From positions 992,767 through 1,056,766 of the forward strand of contig NZ_SIHJ01000001.1 in NCBI RefSeq assembly GCF_007859765.1: DNA of 64,000 bases, in the 5' to 3' direction. Every line of letters starts with the position of its first letter. Within the stretch, counting starts at the first letter, position 1. The translations under genes were made by a program, and so were the position numbers. The stretch comes from Posidoniimonas corsicana (GTDB lineage: Bacteria; Planctomycetota; Planctomycetia; Pirellulales; Lacipirellulaceae). The notes below the pieces were generated by a model. That model had not been told where the DNA came from, ran no database searches, and worked only from the letters and a program-made list of their open reading frames with translations. This document shows positions 33,075-42,107 of this stretch, piece after piece.

Positions 33075-35971
33075 TCACCTCCTGGGGTAGCGTCGTCGGT
33101 TGCGATCTGGTCCGCATCGGCCGCCGGCGGCGCCGCAGCCAGGCCGGGCGCGCCGCTGCGGTTCAGCGAGTACTTGACCACCGCTTCGGCGGCGTGGTTG
33201 GCCGCCGGGTACTTCTCGCGGGCGAGCCGCTCGGCCCGGCCCTTGGCGTTGTCGTCCATCTTGTACACCAGGTGCAGCTTGGCGTGCTCGGCGGCCTTGT
33301 CGTCCTCGCCGAGCTCCGCGTAGAGCAGCTGCAGGTTGTGGTGCGCCGTGAAGTTCTCCGAGTCGACCGCGAGCGTCTTCTTGAAGGTCGCGATCGCGTC
33401 GGTCCACGCCTGTTGGGCCTCCTCTTCGCGCCCCTGGCGGGCGCGGAGCCGGCCCAGGTCGAACTGGGTCTGGCCCAGCAGGTTGATCACCTCGTAGTCC
33501 TTGCTGAAGTCGAACCCGCGCCGCTGCATCTCGGCGGTGCTGTCCTCCAGCGTGCTACGCAGGTTCTGGATCGCCTCGACCAGGCGCCCCTGCTGGCGGT
33601 TGACCGCGCCGCTGAGCCACGCCCATGTCCAGCGGGGGTAGCCCTCGGCGTCGCGGAACTCGTCGGCGCGCCGCAGCGCGTCGACCGCGTCGTCCAGACG
33701 CCCCTCGGCGAGGTACACGCGGGCGAGGTTCATGGGCCCGTCCCAGCGGTCGAGGCCCGCGACCTGCGAGAACGCCTCCTCGGCCTGGCGGAGCTCCGCC
33801 TTGCCCTTGAGCAGCAGGCCGATGCCGTAGTCGTTCCAACGCTGCCACAGCGGCGCGGCGAACTCGCCGTTCTCCGGGGCGGGAGCGTCAGCGCCGACCG
33901 GGAAGGTGACGCGGTCGGTCGCCAGCACCGTGATCGGCAGGTTGTTCACGTAGGGCTCGCCCGGCGTGTAGCCACGGATCTCGGCGCCCAACTCCGCGTT
34001 GGTGCGGGCGACAAAGTCCATGTACCGCTGGTCGAACTTGCGGTACATCAGCTTCACCTCAACTTCGACCGGGCCGCTGACGTTGTTGGGGATCTGCAGC
34101 TCGTAGTGCACGGTCTGGCCGGCGCCCGGCGGGATCTGGTTGTTGTAGAGCGGCGTGAAGATGTCCTGGGCGTTGCGGCGGTCGATGCGGTTGCCGTCCT
34201 TGTCTATCACAAAGACGTTGACGAAGTGCGACCACGGGTCGACCTCGTTGCCGCGATCAGAATCCAGCGCCCCGCTGCGGCCGATCACGCGGTCGCCCGA
34301 CTTGACCACCACGTCCAGCCAGATCTCGTTGGAGTCGACGGTGCCCTGGGTGAACAGGTGGCCCATCTTCACGGTGCGGATGACGGTCTCAAGCAGGTAC
34401 CGCCCGCCCGGCTCGAGCGCGGGGACCGCGGGGCGGAGCGGCGCCGTGAGGCGGCCGTCGATCTCGCCGCCGTCTCGGATGCCGAAGATGTCGACCCGCA
34501 TCACGCCGTCGAGGAACTCCTGGTGGGCCTTCACGACCTCGGGCTTGTCCCGCAACCAAGCGATGCCCGTGTTGGCCGACGGGAACATGTGGTCGTGGAC
34601 GCTCAGGCCGTCGGCGCCGGCGATCAGCTTGGCGCCGAAGTCGTCGGACGACTCGGCCGGCATGTGGCAGTTGTTGCAGTTGTGCTGCGCCGCGGGCGGG
34701 TAGTAGAAACTGCGGGCGCCGTGCCCCGACACGCCGCTCAAGAGGTACGGGTCGTAGTGGTTCTGGCCGCGGAGGAACTCCTTGTACTTCGTCAGCTCGC
34801 CCGGCAGGTGCACCTTGTGGCAGGTGGAGCAGAACTCGGCCGACGAGTGGAAGTCCTTCAGGAAGGTCTTCTTGTGGAACTCCGGCTTCGCCTTGATGAG
34901 CTGCTGGTTGACCCACCGCAGCACCGAGTTGTCGCTGAACGCGAAGGGGTAGTGCAGGGGCGCCTCGATGGTGTAGTCGGCGTTGCCCTTGTTGCTGTTC
35001 ACGTGGGTGATGGCGTGGCACACGGTGCAAGTGATGCCGGCCTGGGCGGTCGGGTGATCGACCGTGTCGAACTTTGGGTCGTCGAAGGCGCCGCTGAAGA
35101 ACGGCACGGGGTCGTGGCAGCCCGCGCACCAGCGCGACGCCTGCACCGACTGGTCGCGTTCCATCGAGACCTTGCGGGTCTCGGTGACGCTGGCCAGGTA
35201 GGGCGGGTTGTTGAACGAGCTGAACCGGTGCACGCTGTCGCTCCACTGGGCGTGGACGTCCGCGTGGCACGTCTTGCAGTACTCGTCGTTCATCAGGTTC
35301 TCGGCCGGGATGAAGTCGCCGGTCGAGGTCCGGGCGAGCGACGGCTCGAAGTACTTCGCGCCGGACTCGGGGCCCTGCGCGTACCACTCGCGCGGGTCCT
35401 GCGCCTGCAGCCAGAGCATGACAAGCACCGCCGCGCCCACGGCGCCCAGGTAGGCGCCGCCGATACGCCAATTGATCTTCGGTCCGGCCAGGCGGTGCAG
35501 CCAGTACAGCCACGCCGCCGCCAGCGGGCAGGCCACGTGCAGCCAGTACACGGTCTGCCGGGCGATCGGCTCGCGGAGGTCGAATCCGCCCAGGCGCATC
35601 AGCAGCAGGCCGCTCACCAGCACCGTCACGCACACCGTGAACAGGGCGTAGCCGATCCTGACGGCCCGGCGGTTCTTCCGGTCCTTGGCCGCCATCATGT
35701 GCCGCACGCCGAAGATCAGGAACGGCGTGACCAGCAGCAGGCCCATGATCAGGTGGGCCAGGAACATGTACTGGTAGAAGTAGTCCTGGTAGGTCCTGCC
35801 GGTGAACCACTCCATGGCGGTCACCGACGACAGGTACGCCGAGTTGGCCGCCAGCACGGCGACCAGCCCGAAGATGAAGTAAAGAAGCACACGCATCCGT
35901 CCACTGACGGAACGCACGTAGCGCTTCTTCGGGGCGGGCGCAGCGCCCTTGGCTGGTGAGGACTCGGACAC
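33071..35971 (-). CDS. Membrane multiheme cytochrome c with C-terminal TPRs
   Basis: A 966-residue protein starting at GTG with GGAG six bases upstream. About five transmembrane helices fill residues 25-200 (VLLYFIFGLVAVLAANSAYL, LAHLIMGLLLVTPFLIFGV), with conserved His residues that could ligate b-type heme. Five CxxCH heme c sites follow: CKTCH near 231, CAGCH near 282, CTVCH near 315, CSTCH near 382 and CNNCH near 431. A beta-rich region and four to five TPR units (residues 720-920) end the protein. It suggests an extracytoplasmic electron-transfer protein that docks a partner by TPRs, plausibly the ASPIC/UnbV protein downstream. Confidence 0.88.
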   Translation of the reverse strand: MSESSPAKGAAPAPKKRYVRSVSGRMRVLLYFIFGLVAVLAANSAYLSSVTAMEWFTGRTYQDYFYQYMFLAHLIMGLLLVTPFLIFGVRHMMAAKDRKNRRAVRIGYALFTVCVTVLVSGLLLMRLGGFDLREPIARQTVYWLHVACPLAAAWLYWLHRLAGPKINWRIGGAYLGAVGAAVLVMLWLQAQDPREWYAQGPESGAKYFEPSLARTSTGDFIPAENLMNDEYCKTCHADVHAQWSDSVHRFSSFNNPPYLASVTETRKVSMERDQSVQASRWCAGCHDPVPFFSGAFDDPKFDTVDHPTAQAGITCTVCHAITHVNSNKGNADYTIEAPLHYPFAFSDNSVLRWVNQQLIKAKPEFHKKTFLKDFHSSAEFCSTCHKVHLPGELTKYKEFLRGQNHYDPYLLSGVSGHGARSFYYPPAAQHNCNNCHMPAESSDDFGAKLIAGADGLSVHDHMFPSANTGIAWLRDKPEVVKAHQEFLDGVMRVDIFGIRDGGEIDGRLTAPLRPAVPALEPGGRYLLETVIRTVKMGHLFTQGTVDSNEIWLDVVVKSGDRVIGRSGALDSDRGNEVDPWSHFVNVFVIDKDGNRIDRRNAQDIFTPLYNNQIPPGAGQTVHYELQIPNNVSGPVEVEVKLMYRKFDQRYMDFVARTNAELGAEIRGYTPGEPYVNNLPITVLATDRVTFPVGADAPAPENGEFAAPLWQRWNDYGIGLLLKGKAELRQAEEAFSQVAGLDRWDGPMNLARVYLAEGRLDDAVDALRRADEFRDAEGYPRWTWAWLSGAVNRQQGRLVEAIQNLRSTLEDSTAEMQRRGFDFSKDYEVINLLGQTQFDLGRLRARQGREEEAQQAWTDAIATFKKTLAVDSENFTAHHNLQLLYAELGEDDKAAEHAKLHLVYKMDDNAKGRAERLAREKYPAANHAAEAVVKYSLNRSGAPGLAAAPPAADADQIATDDATPGGE

Positions 35972-36142
35972 AACCTTCTCCTGACTGACGAGCTAGATAC
36001 GGAAAAACCCGAAGCAAGCCAGCGGCACAGCAGGCGAGGGCTACAAGCAACAACACGCCCTCTGGGGCTGTCCTCCATCCGCCGGCGGCGGGCGCTACGC
36101 CCGCCCACAAGCATTAGGGCAGCCACCTAGAACTATGCCGCG

Positions 36143-36556
36143 TCAGGAAAAACGCGGGGGAGGGTCCGGTACGGGGAAGAATCCCTTGAGCGCGACCACA
36201 CGGGTGAGGTCGCGGCGCCAGTCGCGCGGCGCACCGGCGTTGTCCGACTCGCTGCGGGACGACACGGCATGCTGCAATTCCCGTGGCGCCGGCTGCGGCG
36301 CTGGGGTGGCCACGGGCGGGGGCGATTGGCCGCCGCTGCACGACGGGCCGGAACACTTGCGTCCGGGCGCCGGGTCGTCTGCAGGGGTGACTGCTTTGGA
36401 GTTGGCGTGGTCGGCGGACGCGTCGCTCGCCTCCTCCAACGGCGGGCTGTGGGCGAGCCAGTCGCCGCAGGTCGCTGTGGCGGTCCGTACCCCAACCCCG
36501 GCGCAGAGCACGCCGAAGCACAGGACCATCAACAGGCGTCGAACGACAACCGTCAT
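36143..36556 (-). CDS. Small secreted protein with Cys-Gly-Pro motifs
   Basis: A 137-residue protein. I chose the ATG at 36556 because it gives a signal peptide (VVVRRLLMVLCFGVLCAGVGV). The mature part begins with CGDWLAHS and has KCSGPSCSGG in a Pro-rich region, a pattern I associate with small planctomycete proteins encoded beside cytochrome or FG-GAP genes. Function unknown; the Cys pairs could form disulfides. Confidence 0.55.
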   Translation of the reverse strand: MTVVVRRLLMVLCFGVLCAGVGVRTATATCGDWLAHSPPLEEASDASADHANSKAVTPADDPAPGRKCSGPSCSGGQSPPPVATPAPQPAPRELQHAVSSRSESDNAGAPRDWRRDLTRVVALKGFFPVPDPPPRFS

Positions 36557-37022
36557 GCGGGGCGAGCCCAGGTAGTAAGAGAGGAGGTTTGGCAAAGGAC
36601 CGAGCATCTCCCGGCTTTCGCCGACACTGCCGTTCTCCGCCAGGGGACCCGCCACGCAACGTGCACGTAGGACGGGTCCTTGTTGGTAGTATAGTCTGCC
36701 GCGGCCAGATGCAGCACGAAAAGTGCGCGCCCGTCACAGCCAGCACCAATAGTACACCCCGGCGGGCGCCGCACCAGCCCTTGATCGTGTTTTTGTACAC
36801 AATCTATTGCAGGGTTGCCGCCGGCTGTCTACAATCAGGGCAGAACGCATGTTTGGCGGCGTATTCTACTGACTCCAGCCGAACCACGGACCGCGTTCTC
36901 CCGCCGGACGCAAGGCAGGCATGGGCCCCACGGACGAAACCGTGCTGAGGCCGGCCCTCGCACGCGACAATGCACTCAGGCCCACTGCGCCTGATACTCA
37001 GTTTCTTAGGAGCCCGTTAGTA
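36557..37022. other. 466-bp divergent regulatory region before the hydroxyproline cluster
   Basis: No gene is supported. It contains the candidate operator at 36793 and AT-richer segments (for example TAGTATAGTCTG near 36686) that may be promoters. Confidence 0.45.
36793..36803 (+). promoter_or_regulatory. Candidate operator TTGTACACAAT upstream of the hydroxyproline genes
   Basis: TTGT-AC-ACAA is a short interrupted palindrome of the type bound by GntR/FadR-family proteins. It recurs with one mismatch (TTGCACACAAT) at 42029 in the other promoter region of the cluster, which also encodes a GntR regulator. Confidence 0.45.
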
Positions 37023-37952
37023 ATGAAGAGTCTGTGGAGGGGCGTCTACCCCGCGGTCACCACCCAGTTCCGTGAGGACGAGTCGCTTGATATCGACGCG
37101 ACCCTGGCCCACGTCGACGCCCTGATCGAGGGCGGCGTGCACGGCCTGATTATGCTCGGCACGGTTGGCGAGAACTGCTCGCTGGACGCCGTCGAGAAGG
37201 CCGACCTGCTCAAGGCCACCGTCGACCACATCGACGGACGCATGCCCGTGCTGACCGGCGTAGCGGAGTACACCACCTCGCTGGCGTGCCGGTTCTCGCA
37301 GTCGGCTCAGGACGCCGGCGTGGACGGGCTGATGGTGCTGCCGGCGATGGTCTACAAGTCGGACGCCCGCGAGACGATCTCGCACTTCCGCACGGTAGCG
37401 TCGGCGACCGACCTGCCGATCATGTGCTACAACAACCCGATCAGCTACAGCATCGACATCTCGCCGGAGATGTTCGACGAGATGGCGGACGAGCCCAAGT
37501 TTGTGGCCATCAAGGAGTCTTCGGAAGACACCCGCCGGATCACGGACATCCGGAACCGCTGCGGCGACCGGTACACGCTGCTGTGCGGCGTCGACGACCT
37601 GGTGCTCGAGAGCCTAGTGCTCGGCGCCGAGGGCTGGGTTTCTGGCCTGGTCAACGCTTTCCCCGCCGAGAACCGGCTGCTGTGGGACCTGGCTCAGGCG
37701 GGCAAGTGGCAGGAAGCGCTGGACGTCTACCGCTGGTACACGCCGCTGCTGCACCTGGACACGCTCCCCAAGCTGGTCCAGTACATCAAGCTGGCCAACG
37801 TCGAGTGCGGGTTCGGCGCCGAAACGGTTCGGGCGCCACGTCTCCCCCTGGTCGGCGCCGAGCGGGCGGCTATCCTCAAGGTCATCCGGGACGCCATCGC
37901 AACGCGCCCGGACACCTCGCAGGTCCAGACCGACGCCGCGTTGGCGTCGTGA
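37023..37952 (+). CDS. DapA-family lyase, probable Delta1-pyrroline-4-hydroxy-2-carboxylate deaminase
   Basis: A 309-residue (beta/alpha)8 aldolase of the DapA/NAL superfamily. The ATG at 37023 is chosen because MKSLWRGVYPAVTTQF is the family start. GTVGENCSL corresponds to the GTTGE substrate loop, Tyr in CYNNP is the proton relay, and Lys in FVAIKESS forms the Schiff base. By itself the family also includes KDG aldolases and DapA. Next to a hydroxyproline epimerase, a D-amino-acid dehydrogenase and a semialdehyde dehydrogenase, the best assignment is the deaminase that makes 2-oxoglutarate semialdehyde from the pyrroline. Confidence 0.85.
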   Translation: MKSLWRGVYPAVTTQFREDESLDIDATLAHVDALIEGGVHGLIMLGTVGENCSLDAVEKADLLKATVDHIDGRMPVLTGVAEYTTSLACRFSQSAQDAGVDGLMVLPAMVYKSDARETISHFRTVASATDLPIMCYNNPISYSIDISPEMFDEMADEPKFVAIKESSEDTRRITDIRNRCGDRYTLLCGVDDLVLESLVLGAEGWVSGLVNAFPAENRLLWDLAQAGKWQEALDVYRWYTPLLHLDTLPKLVQYIKLANVECGFGAETVRAPRLPLVGAERAAILKVIRDAIATRPDTSQVQTDAALAS

Positions 37953-37987
37953 GGCCCGTGTGTACTGACAGCCCCCAAAAAGGCGTT

Positions 37988-39502
37988 ATGCACCCAGTTC
38001 TAGTAGGCGGAGAATGGCGGCCCGCCGACGCGGCCGGAGAGTTTACAGCGCACGACCCCACCACCGGCAAGCCGCTGGACGAGCGGTACCCGGTGAGCAG
38101 CTGGTCCGACTGCGAGGCGGCCCTGACGGCCGCTTCGGACGCGGCCGAGAAGCTCGACGGCTGTTCGCCCGACGCGATCGCCGCGTTCCTGGAGTCGTAC
38201 GCCGACCGGCTTGAGGGCGCGGGCGAGGAGCTCGCCGAGATCGCCTCGCGCGAAACGGGCCTGCCCGTCCGACCCCGGCTGCTGGAGGTCGAGCTGCCCC
38301 GCACCACCGGCCAGCTCCGGCAGGCGGCGGCCGCCACTCGCTCCGGCGAGTGGCGACAGCCGGTCCACGACGAGCCGCTAGGGTTGCACACCGGTTTTGG
38401 ACCGCTTGGCCCGGTGATGGTATTCGGGCCGAACAACTTCCCGTTCGCCTTCAACGCGATCTCGGGCGGCGACTTCGCCGCCGCTATCGCGGCCGGCAAC
38501 CCCGTGATCGCCAAGGCGCACCCGGACCACCCGGGCGTGTCGCGTCGGATGGCGGAGCTTGCGGCCGCCGCCGTCACCGACGCCGGCCTGCCGCCGGCGA
38601 CCGTCCAGATGCTGTACGGCATGGGACCGGAGGACGGGCTGCGGATGGTCGGCGACCGCCGGCTGGCGACCATCAGCTTTACCGGCAGCCGGGCCAGCGG
38701 GATGCGGCTCAAGGCGGCGGCCGAGTCGGCCGGCGTGCTCGCGTACCTGGAGATGTCGAGCGTCAATCCGGTATTCTTCCTCCCCGGCGCGCTGGCCGAG
38801 AAGGGTCCGGACCTTGCCCAGGAACTGGCCGGCAGCTGCCTGCTCGGCTCCGGGCAGTTCTGCACCTGCCCCAACCTGTGCGTGCTGGTCGCCGGCGCCG
38901 AGTGTGACGCGTGGCTGTCGGACGTCGCCCGGACCATGTCGGACCGAGAGCCGACGGTGCTGCTCAGCAGCGGGACGCTCAGCACCCTGGAGACCACCGT
39001 GAAAGGCCTGGTTGATGCAGGCGCCGCGATCGTCACCGGCGGCGCCAAAGCCGACCGCCCCGGCTACTACTTCCAGAACACGCTGCTGCAGGTGTCCGGC
39101 GCCGACTTCCTGGAGTCGCCTGTCGCTCTGCAGAGCGAGGCCTTCGGCCCGACGACGCTGGCGGTTGTCGCCGCCGACGCCGCGGAGGCGGTCGCCGTGG
39201 CGCGGGAGATCGAGGGGAGCCTGACGGCGTGCGTCTACTCGGCCGCCGACGGCGCCGACGACGACCTCTGCCAGCAGCTGATGGGCGTGCTCCGCCGCAA
39301 GGCGGGCCGCCTGCTGAACGACAAGATGCCGACCGGCGTGGCGGTTTCGCCGGCGATGAACCACGGCGGCCCGTTCCCGGCCACCGGCCACCCCGGGTTC
39401 ACCGCGGTCGGCCTGCCGGTGTCGATGCGTCGGTTCGCCAAGCTCGACTGCTACGACGCCGTGCGGCCCCACCGGCTGCCGGGTTGGCTCCAGAACGAGT
39501 AG
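37988..39502 (+). CDS. Aldehyde dehydrogenase, probable 2-oxoglutarate semialdehyde dehydrogenase
   Basis: A 504-residue ALDH-superfamily enzyme. VFGPNNFPFAFNAISGG is the cofactor/active-site Asn region, ATISFTGSRASG is the NAD(P) motif, the general base Glu is in AYLEMSSVNP and the nucleophile Cys in GSGQFCTCPN. The GPNNFPFAFN and MNHGGPFPATGHP segments are characteristic of KGSA dehydrogenase-like members. It would oxidise 2-oxoglutarate semialdehyde to 2-oxoglutarate, the last step of hydroxyproline breakdown. It lies 35 bp after the deaminase gene and runs convergently into the regulator gene. Confidence 0.88.
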   Translation: MHPVLVGGEWRPADAAGEFTAHDPTTGKPLDERYPVSSWSDCEAALTAASDAAEKLDGCSPDAIAAFLESYADRLEGAGEELAEIASRETGLPVRPRLLEVELPRTTGQLRQAAAATRSGEWRQPVHDEPLGLHTGFGPLGPVMVFGPNNFPFAFNAISGGDFAAAIAAGNPVIAKAHPDHPGVSRRMAELAAAAVTDAGLPPATVQMLYGMGPEDGLRMVGDRRLATISFTGSRASGMRLKAAAESAGVLAYLEMSSVNPVFFLPGALAEKGPDLAQELAGSCLLGSGQFCTCPNLCVLVAGAECDAWLSDVARTMSDREPTVLLSSGTLSTLETTVKGLVDAGAAIVTGGAKADRPGYYFQNTLLQVSGADFLESPVALQSEAFGPTTLAVVAADAAEAVAVAREIEGSLTACVYSAADGADDDLCQQLMGVLRRKAGRLLNDKMPTGVAVSPAMNHGGPFPATGHPGFTAVGLPVSMRRFAKLDCYDAVRPHRLPGWLQNE

Positions 39503-39514
39503 CGGCCCCTTCCG

Positions 39515-40411
39515 TTAGGCCGATTCCTTGCCCTGGTGCGACTCGTGGAGCTGCTGGATCAGCGCCTTGATGATCGGCTTCTGCGCCTGGATGTGCTCCT
39601 TGAGCGCCGCGCTGGCGTCCCGCCAGTTGTCGTCGAGCAACGCCTCGAGGATCTTGCAGTGCTGCCCGGCCATCTGCTCCACCACCGACGCCTCCGGCGC
39701 CGCGTAGTCGAACAGCGTGCGGTAGTACACGGCCTCGCGTTGGAAGAACCGCTCGATGTAGGCGTTGCCGCAGTGCGAGATCCAGTACTCGTGCAGGTTG
39801 TTGTCTAGCGTGGCGGAAGCCTGCCGGGTCTCGGGCGAGCGGTTCGCCTCGAGCAGCTCCTCCAGCCGTTCACGCTTAAGCACCGGGCGGGCGAGCCGCA
39901 GGGCCTTGAGCTCTAGCAGCTCACGGATCTCGATGAAGGCGCACAGGTCGTCCTTGTCGAACGGCCGCACCCGCCAGCCCCGGCGGGGCACCCGCTCGAT
40001 GAGCCCCTGCCCGGCGAGCCGGCTGAGGATGGGGCGGAGCGCCGTCCGGCCGATGCCGTATCGCTCGGCGGCCCAGTTCTCGCGGAGGAAGCCGTCCTCG
40101 CCTAGCAGGCTGCGGCGGATCACGTCGGCCTGGATCAGCTTCTCGTGGTTGACGGGCCGGGCGACGCTGGCCAGCTTGGCCGACTTCGGCAGCTTCTTGC
40201 GTTCGCCGATCTCCAGCCGCCCGTTGTCGAGCGTCTTCAGGAACCGGTCGGACACCAGGCGTTCAACCGCGGTCCGCACCGGGCTCAGGCTGACCCCGTA
40301 GTGCGTCGCGATCGACGAGAGGGTCAGCCGGCACGGCGGCTCGCACTGCTCCGAGAGGTGGGCGGCGATATCGGCGTAGATGTAATCGGCGAGGCTTGGC
40401 TTGGTCATCAT
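39515..40411 (-). CDS. GntR/FCD-type regulator with two N-terminal winged helices
   Basis: A 298-residue protein. Residues 5-70 look like one winged helix (SSIATHYGVSLSPVRTAVER), residues 88-150 like a second of GntR type (ENWAAERYGIGRTALRPILS, then RLAGQGLIERVPRRGWRV), and 155-290 form a helical FCD effector domain (FIEIRELLELKALRLA, with His residues in NNLHEYWISHCG and QHCKILEAL). The tandem DNA-binding layout is not the usual single-wHTH GntR form. It sits inside the hydroxyproline cluster, convergent to the dehydrogenase, and probably senses Hyp or a pathway intermediate. Confidence 0.82.
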   Translation of the reverse strand: MMTKPSLADYIYADIAAHLSEQCEPPCRLTLSSIATHYGVSLSPVRTAVERLVSDRFLKTLDNGRLEIGERKKLPKSAKLASVARPVNHEKLIQADVIRRSLLGEDGFLRENWAAERYGIGRTALRPILSRLAGQGLIERVPRRGWRVRPFDKDDLCAFIEIRELLELKALRLARPVLKRERLEELLEANRSPETRQASATLDNNLHEYWISHCGNAYIERFFQREAVYYRTLFDYAAPEASVVEQMAGQHCKILEALLDDNWRDASAALKEHIQAQKPIIKALIQQLHESHQGKESA

Positions 40412-40646
40412 GCCACATCGGCGATCATGCCGTATCGGTTAGGAGGCGGCTTGCGGCGTGGGCGCCGGCGGTCGCGTGTCGGACGCCACGCACGCCGACG
40501 CGGGGGCGCTCGACCGCTCTGCATCGATAATAGCATGCGGATTTCGCGGGCAGCAACGAAGCCCCGCGTAGGGCGGGTGCGCCGCGACGGAGAACCACGC
40601 GTCGGTCCGCGCGTGCTGGATATCCGGGCTGTGCGTCCGGCCGGCG
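40412..40646. other. Spacer between regulator and permease genes
   Basis: 235 bp with no supported gene. It should contain the regulator's promoter; no strong consensus or copy of the TTGYACACAAT motif was found. Confidence 0.4.
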
Positions 40647-41984
40647 TCAGCCCGGCGCCTCACCCGCGTGCGGCGGATCGCCGTCGTTGGATTCAACCAG
40701 GGGATCCAGCTCGTCGCGCACCTGGTTGGGGTTGATCCCCAACACCACGACGATCAACCCAACCTGCAGCGCGGCGAGCGCCAAGTGGTTGACCGGCATC
40801 GAGAACGCCTGCTCGATCGGCCCCGCCAGCCGGGCGCCGATGCCGTTAGAGAAGTTCAGCATCGCCATGTAAGCGGTGAACTGCGTGGCCGCGATCGGCG
40901 ACCAGCAGAGCCCCATGAACAGCGCGAACATCGACACCTGCAGGAACGCGGCCGCGGTCGACTCGGCTAGGAACAACGCGGTGACCAGCGTGTGGTTGGT
41001 CCACTGGTCGGCGGTGAAGTAGTACGCCGCCCAGCAAGCGGCCATGCAGCTCAGGCTCAGGATCACGGTCCGCTTGGCGCCGATCGCCGACGCGATCAGC
41101 CCGCCCGCGAGCGATCCCCCCAGCCCGCACCAGATGGCCAGGTTCCCCTCCAGGTGCAGCCACTGCTCGCTCGACCAGCCCAGCTCGCGCTGCAGGTGCA
41201 CGGGCCAGATCACCAGGTGCGAGTTCACGGTGATCAGCGAGCCGAGCGCCAGCACGGCCGCGAGCAGCGTCGAACGCAGCGAAAACGCCTTGAAAAGCAG
41301 CCCGAACAGCTGCCCCAGCGACGACGGGTGGGGCACGTCCTCGCTGCGGGAGTGGTGGTGGTCCGCCGGCCCGGGCAGCAGCAGGTCGCCACGGCGTTCA
41401 CGGCAGAACAGCGGCACGGCGGCGATCAGCATCAGCAGCGTCACCTGCGTCGCAATCGCGGTGGAAAACCCGAACCTGAGGATGCACCACCCCAGCACCG
41501 CGCCGCCGATGAAGTTGCCCGCGTAGCTCGAGCCGTACATGAACCCGTTGGCCATGCCGCGTTCCTCGGGCGGCAGCAGGTCGACCGCCAGCGCGTCGAC
41601 CGACACGTCCTGCAGCGACGCGAACATGTTCACCAGCAGCACCATCGCCGCGATCATCCCGATGCTGGCCGTGAGGTCGGGGATCAGCACCATCGAGAGC
41701 AGCGTTAACGCCATGCCGAGCTGTGCGGCCAGGATCCATGGCCGGCGGCGGCCCATCGGCAGGTAGCCGTAGCGGTCGATGAACGGCCCCCACACCCACT
41801 TGAACGCCCAGGGCCAGCTGACCATCTGGATCACGGTGCCGATCGAGTCGGTCGACACCCCCTCGGCGATGAGGTGGGTCTTGAGGGCGATTCTCACGAA
41901 CCCATCGGGGATCCCTTGGGCAGCGTAGAGGACGCACAGAGTCGAGAGGCGGAGGGCGGGGTTCTCACTAAGAATCAACTTCAC
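40647..41984 (-). CDS. MFS permease (AmpG/PAT-like)
   Basis: A 445-residue polytopic membrane protein with about 12 helices. The GTG at 41984 is chosen because an upstream extension is unlike any MFS start. STLCVLYAAQGIPDGFVRIA, WAFKWVWGPFIDRYGYLPMGRRRPW (helix 2-3 loop with the MFS basic motif) and SLQDVSVDALAVDLLPPEERG are typical of AmpG-like major facilitator proteins. Divergent from the Xaa-Pro peptidase gene and inside the Hyp cluster, it probably imports hydroxyproline or small Hyp/Pro peptides. AmpG relatives carry muropeptides, so the substrate is inference. Confidence 0.85.
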   Translation of the reverse strand: MKLILSENPALRLSTLCVLYAAQGIPDGFVRIALKTHLIAEGVSTDSIGTVIQMVSWPWAFKWVWGPFIDRYGYLPMGRRRPWILAAQLGMALTLLSMVLIPDLTASIGMIAAMVLLVNMFASLQDVSVDALAVDLLPPEERGMANGFMYGSSYAGNFIGGAVLGWCILRFGFSTAIATQVTLLMLIAAVPLFCRERRGDLLLPGPADHHHSRSEDVPHPSSLGQLFGLLFKAFSLRSTLLAAVLALGSLITVNSHLVIWPVHLQRELGWSSEQWLHLEGNLAIWCGLGGSLAGGLIASAIGAKRTVILSLSCMAACWAAYYFTADQWTNHTLVTALFLAESTAAAFLQVSMFALFMGLCWSPIAATQFTAYMAMLNFSNGIGARLAGPIEQAFSMPVNHLALAALQVGLIVVVLGINPNQVRDELDPLVESNDGDPPHAGEAPG

Positions 41985-42028
41985 AGATCGGCTCTCGGCG
42001 CTCGTGGGAGCCCTGGGTATATTAAACT

Positions 42029-42039
42029 TTGCACACAAT
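42029..42039 (+). promoter_or_regulatory. Candidate operator TTGCACACAAT between permease and peptidase genes
   Basis: It lies in the 123-bp divergent promoter region, next to the AT-rich TATATTAAAC, which on the minus strand can act as a -10 for the permease gene. It matches the 11-mer at 36793 in ten positions. Confidence 0.45.
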
Positions 42040-42107
42040 GTCAACAAAACCCGCCCCGCCCGCCGCCGCCCAACCCTGGGCCCTACTGCGGCTCTCGACG
42101 CGACTCC

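Noticed and set aside
33194-35959. 921-residue plus-strand open frame
   Set aside because: Antisense of the pentaheme cytochrome gene, whose CxxCH motifs, membrane helices and operon overlap clearly identify the minus strand as coding.
37023-37952. Lysine-pathway DapA
   Set aside because: The fold fits, but the loop reads GTVGE and the surroundings are hydroxyproline catabolic genes, so a deaminase is more likely.
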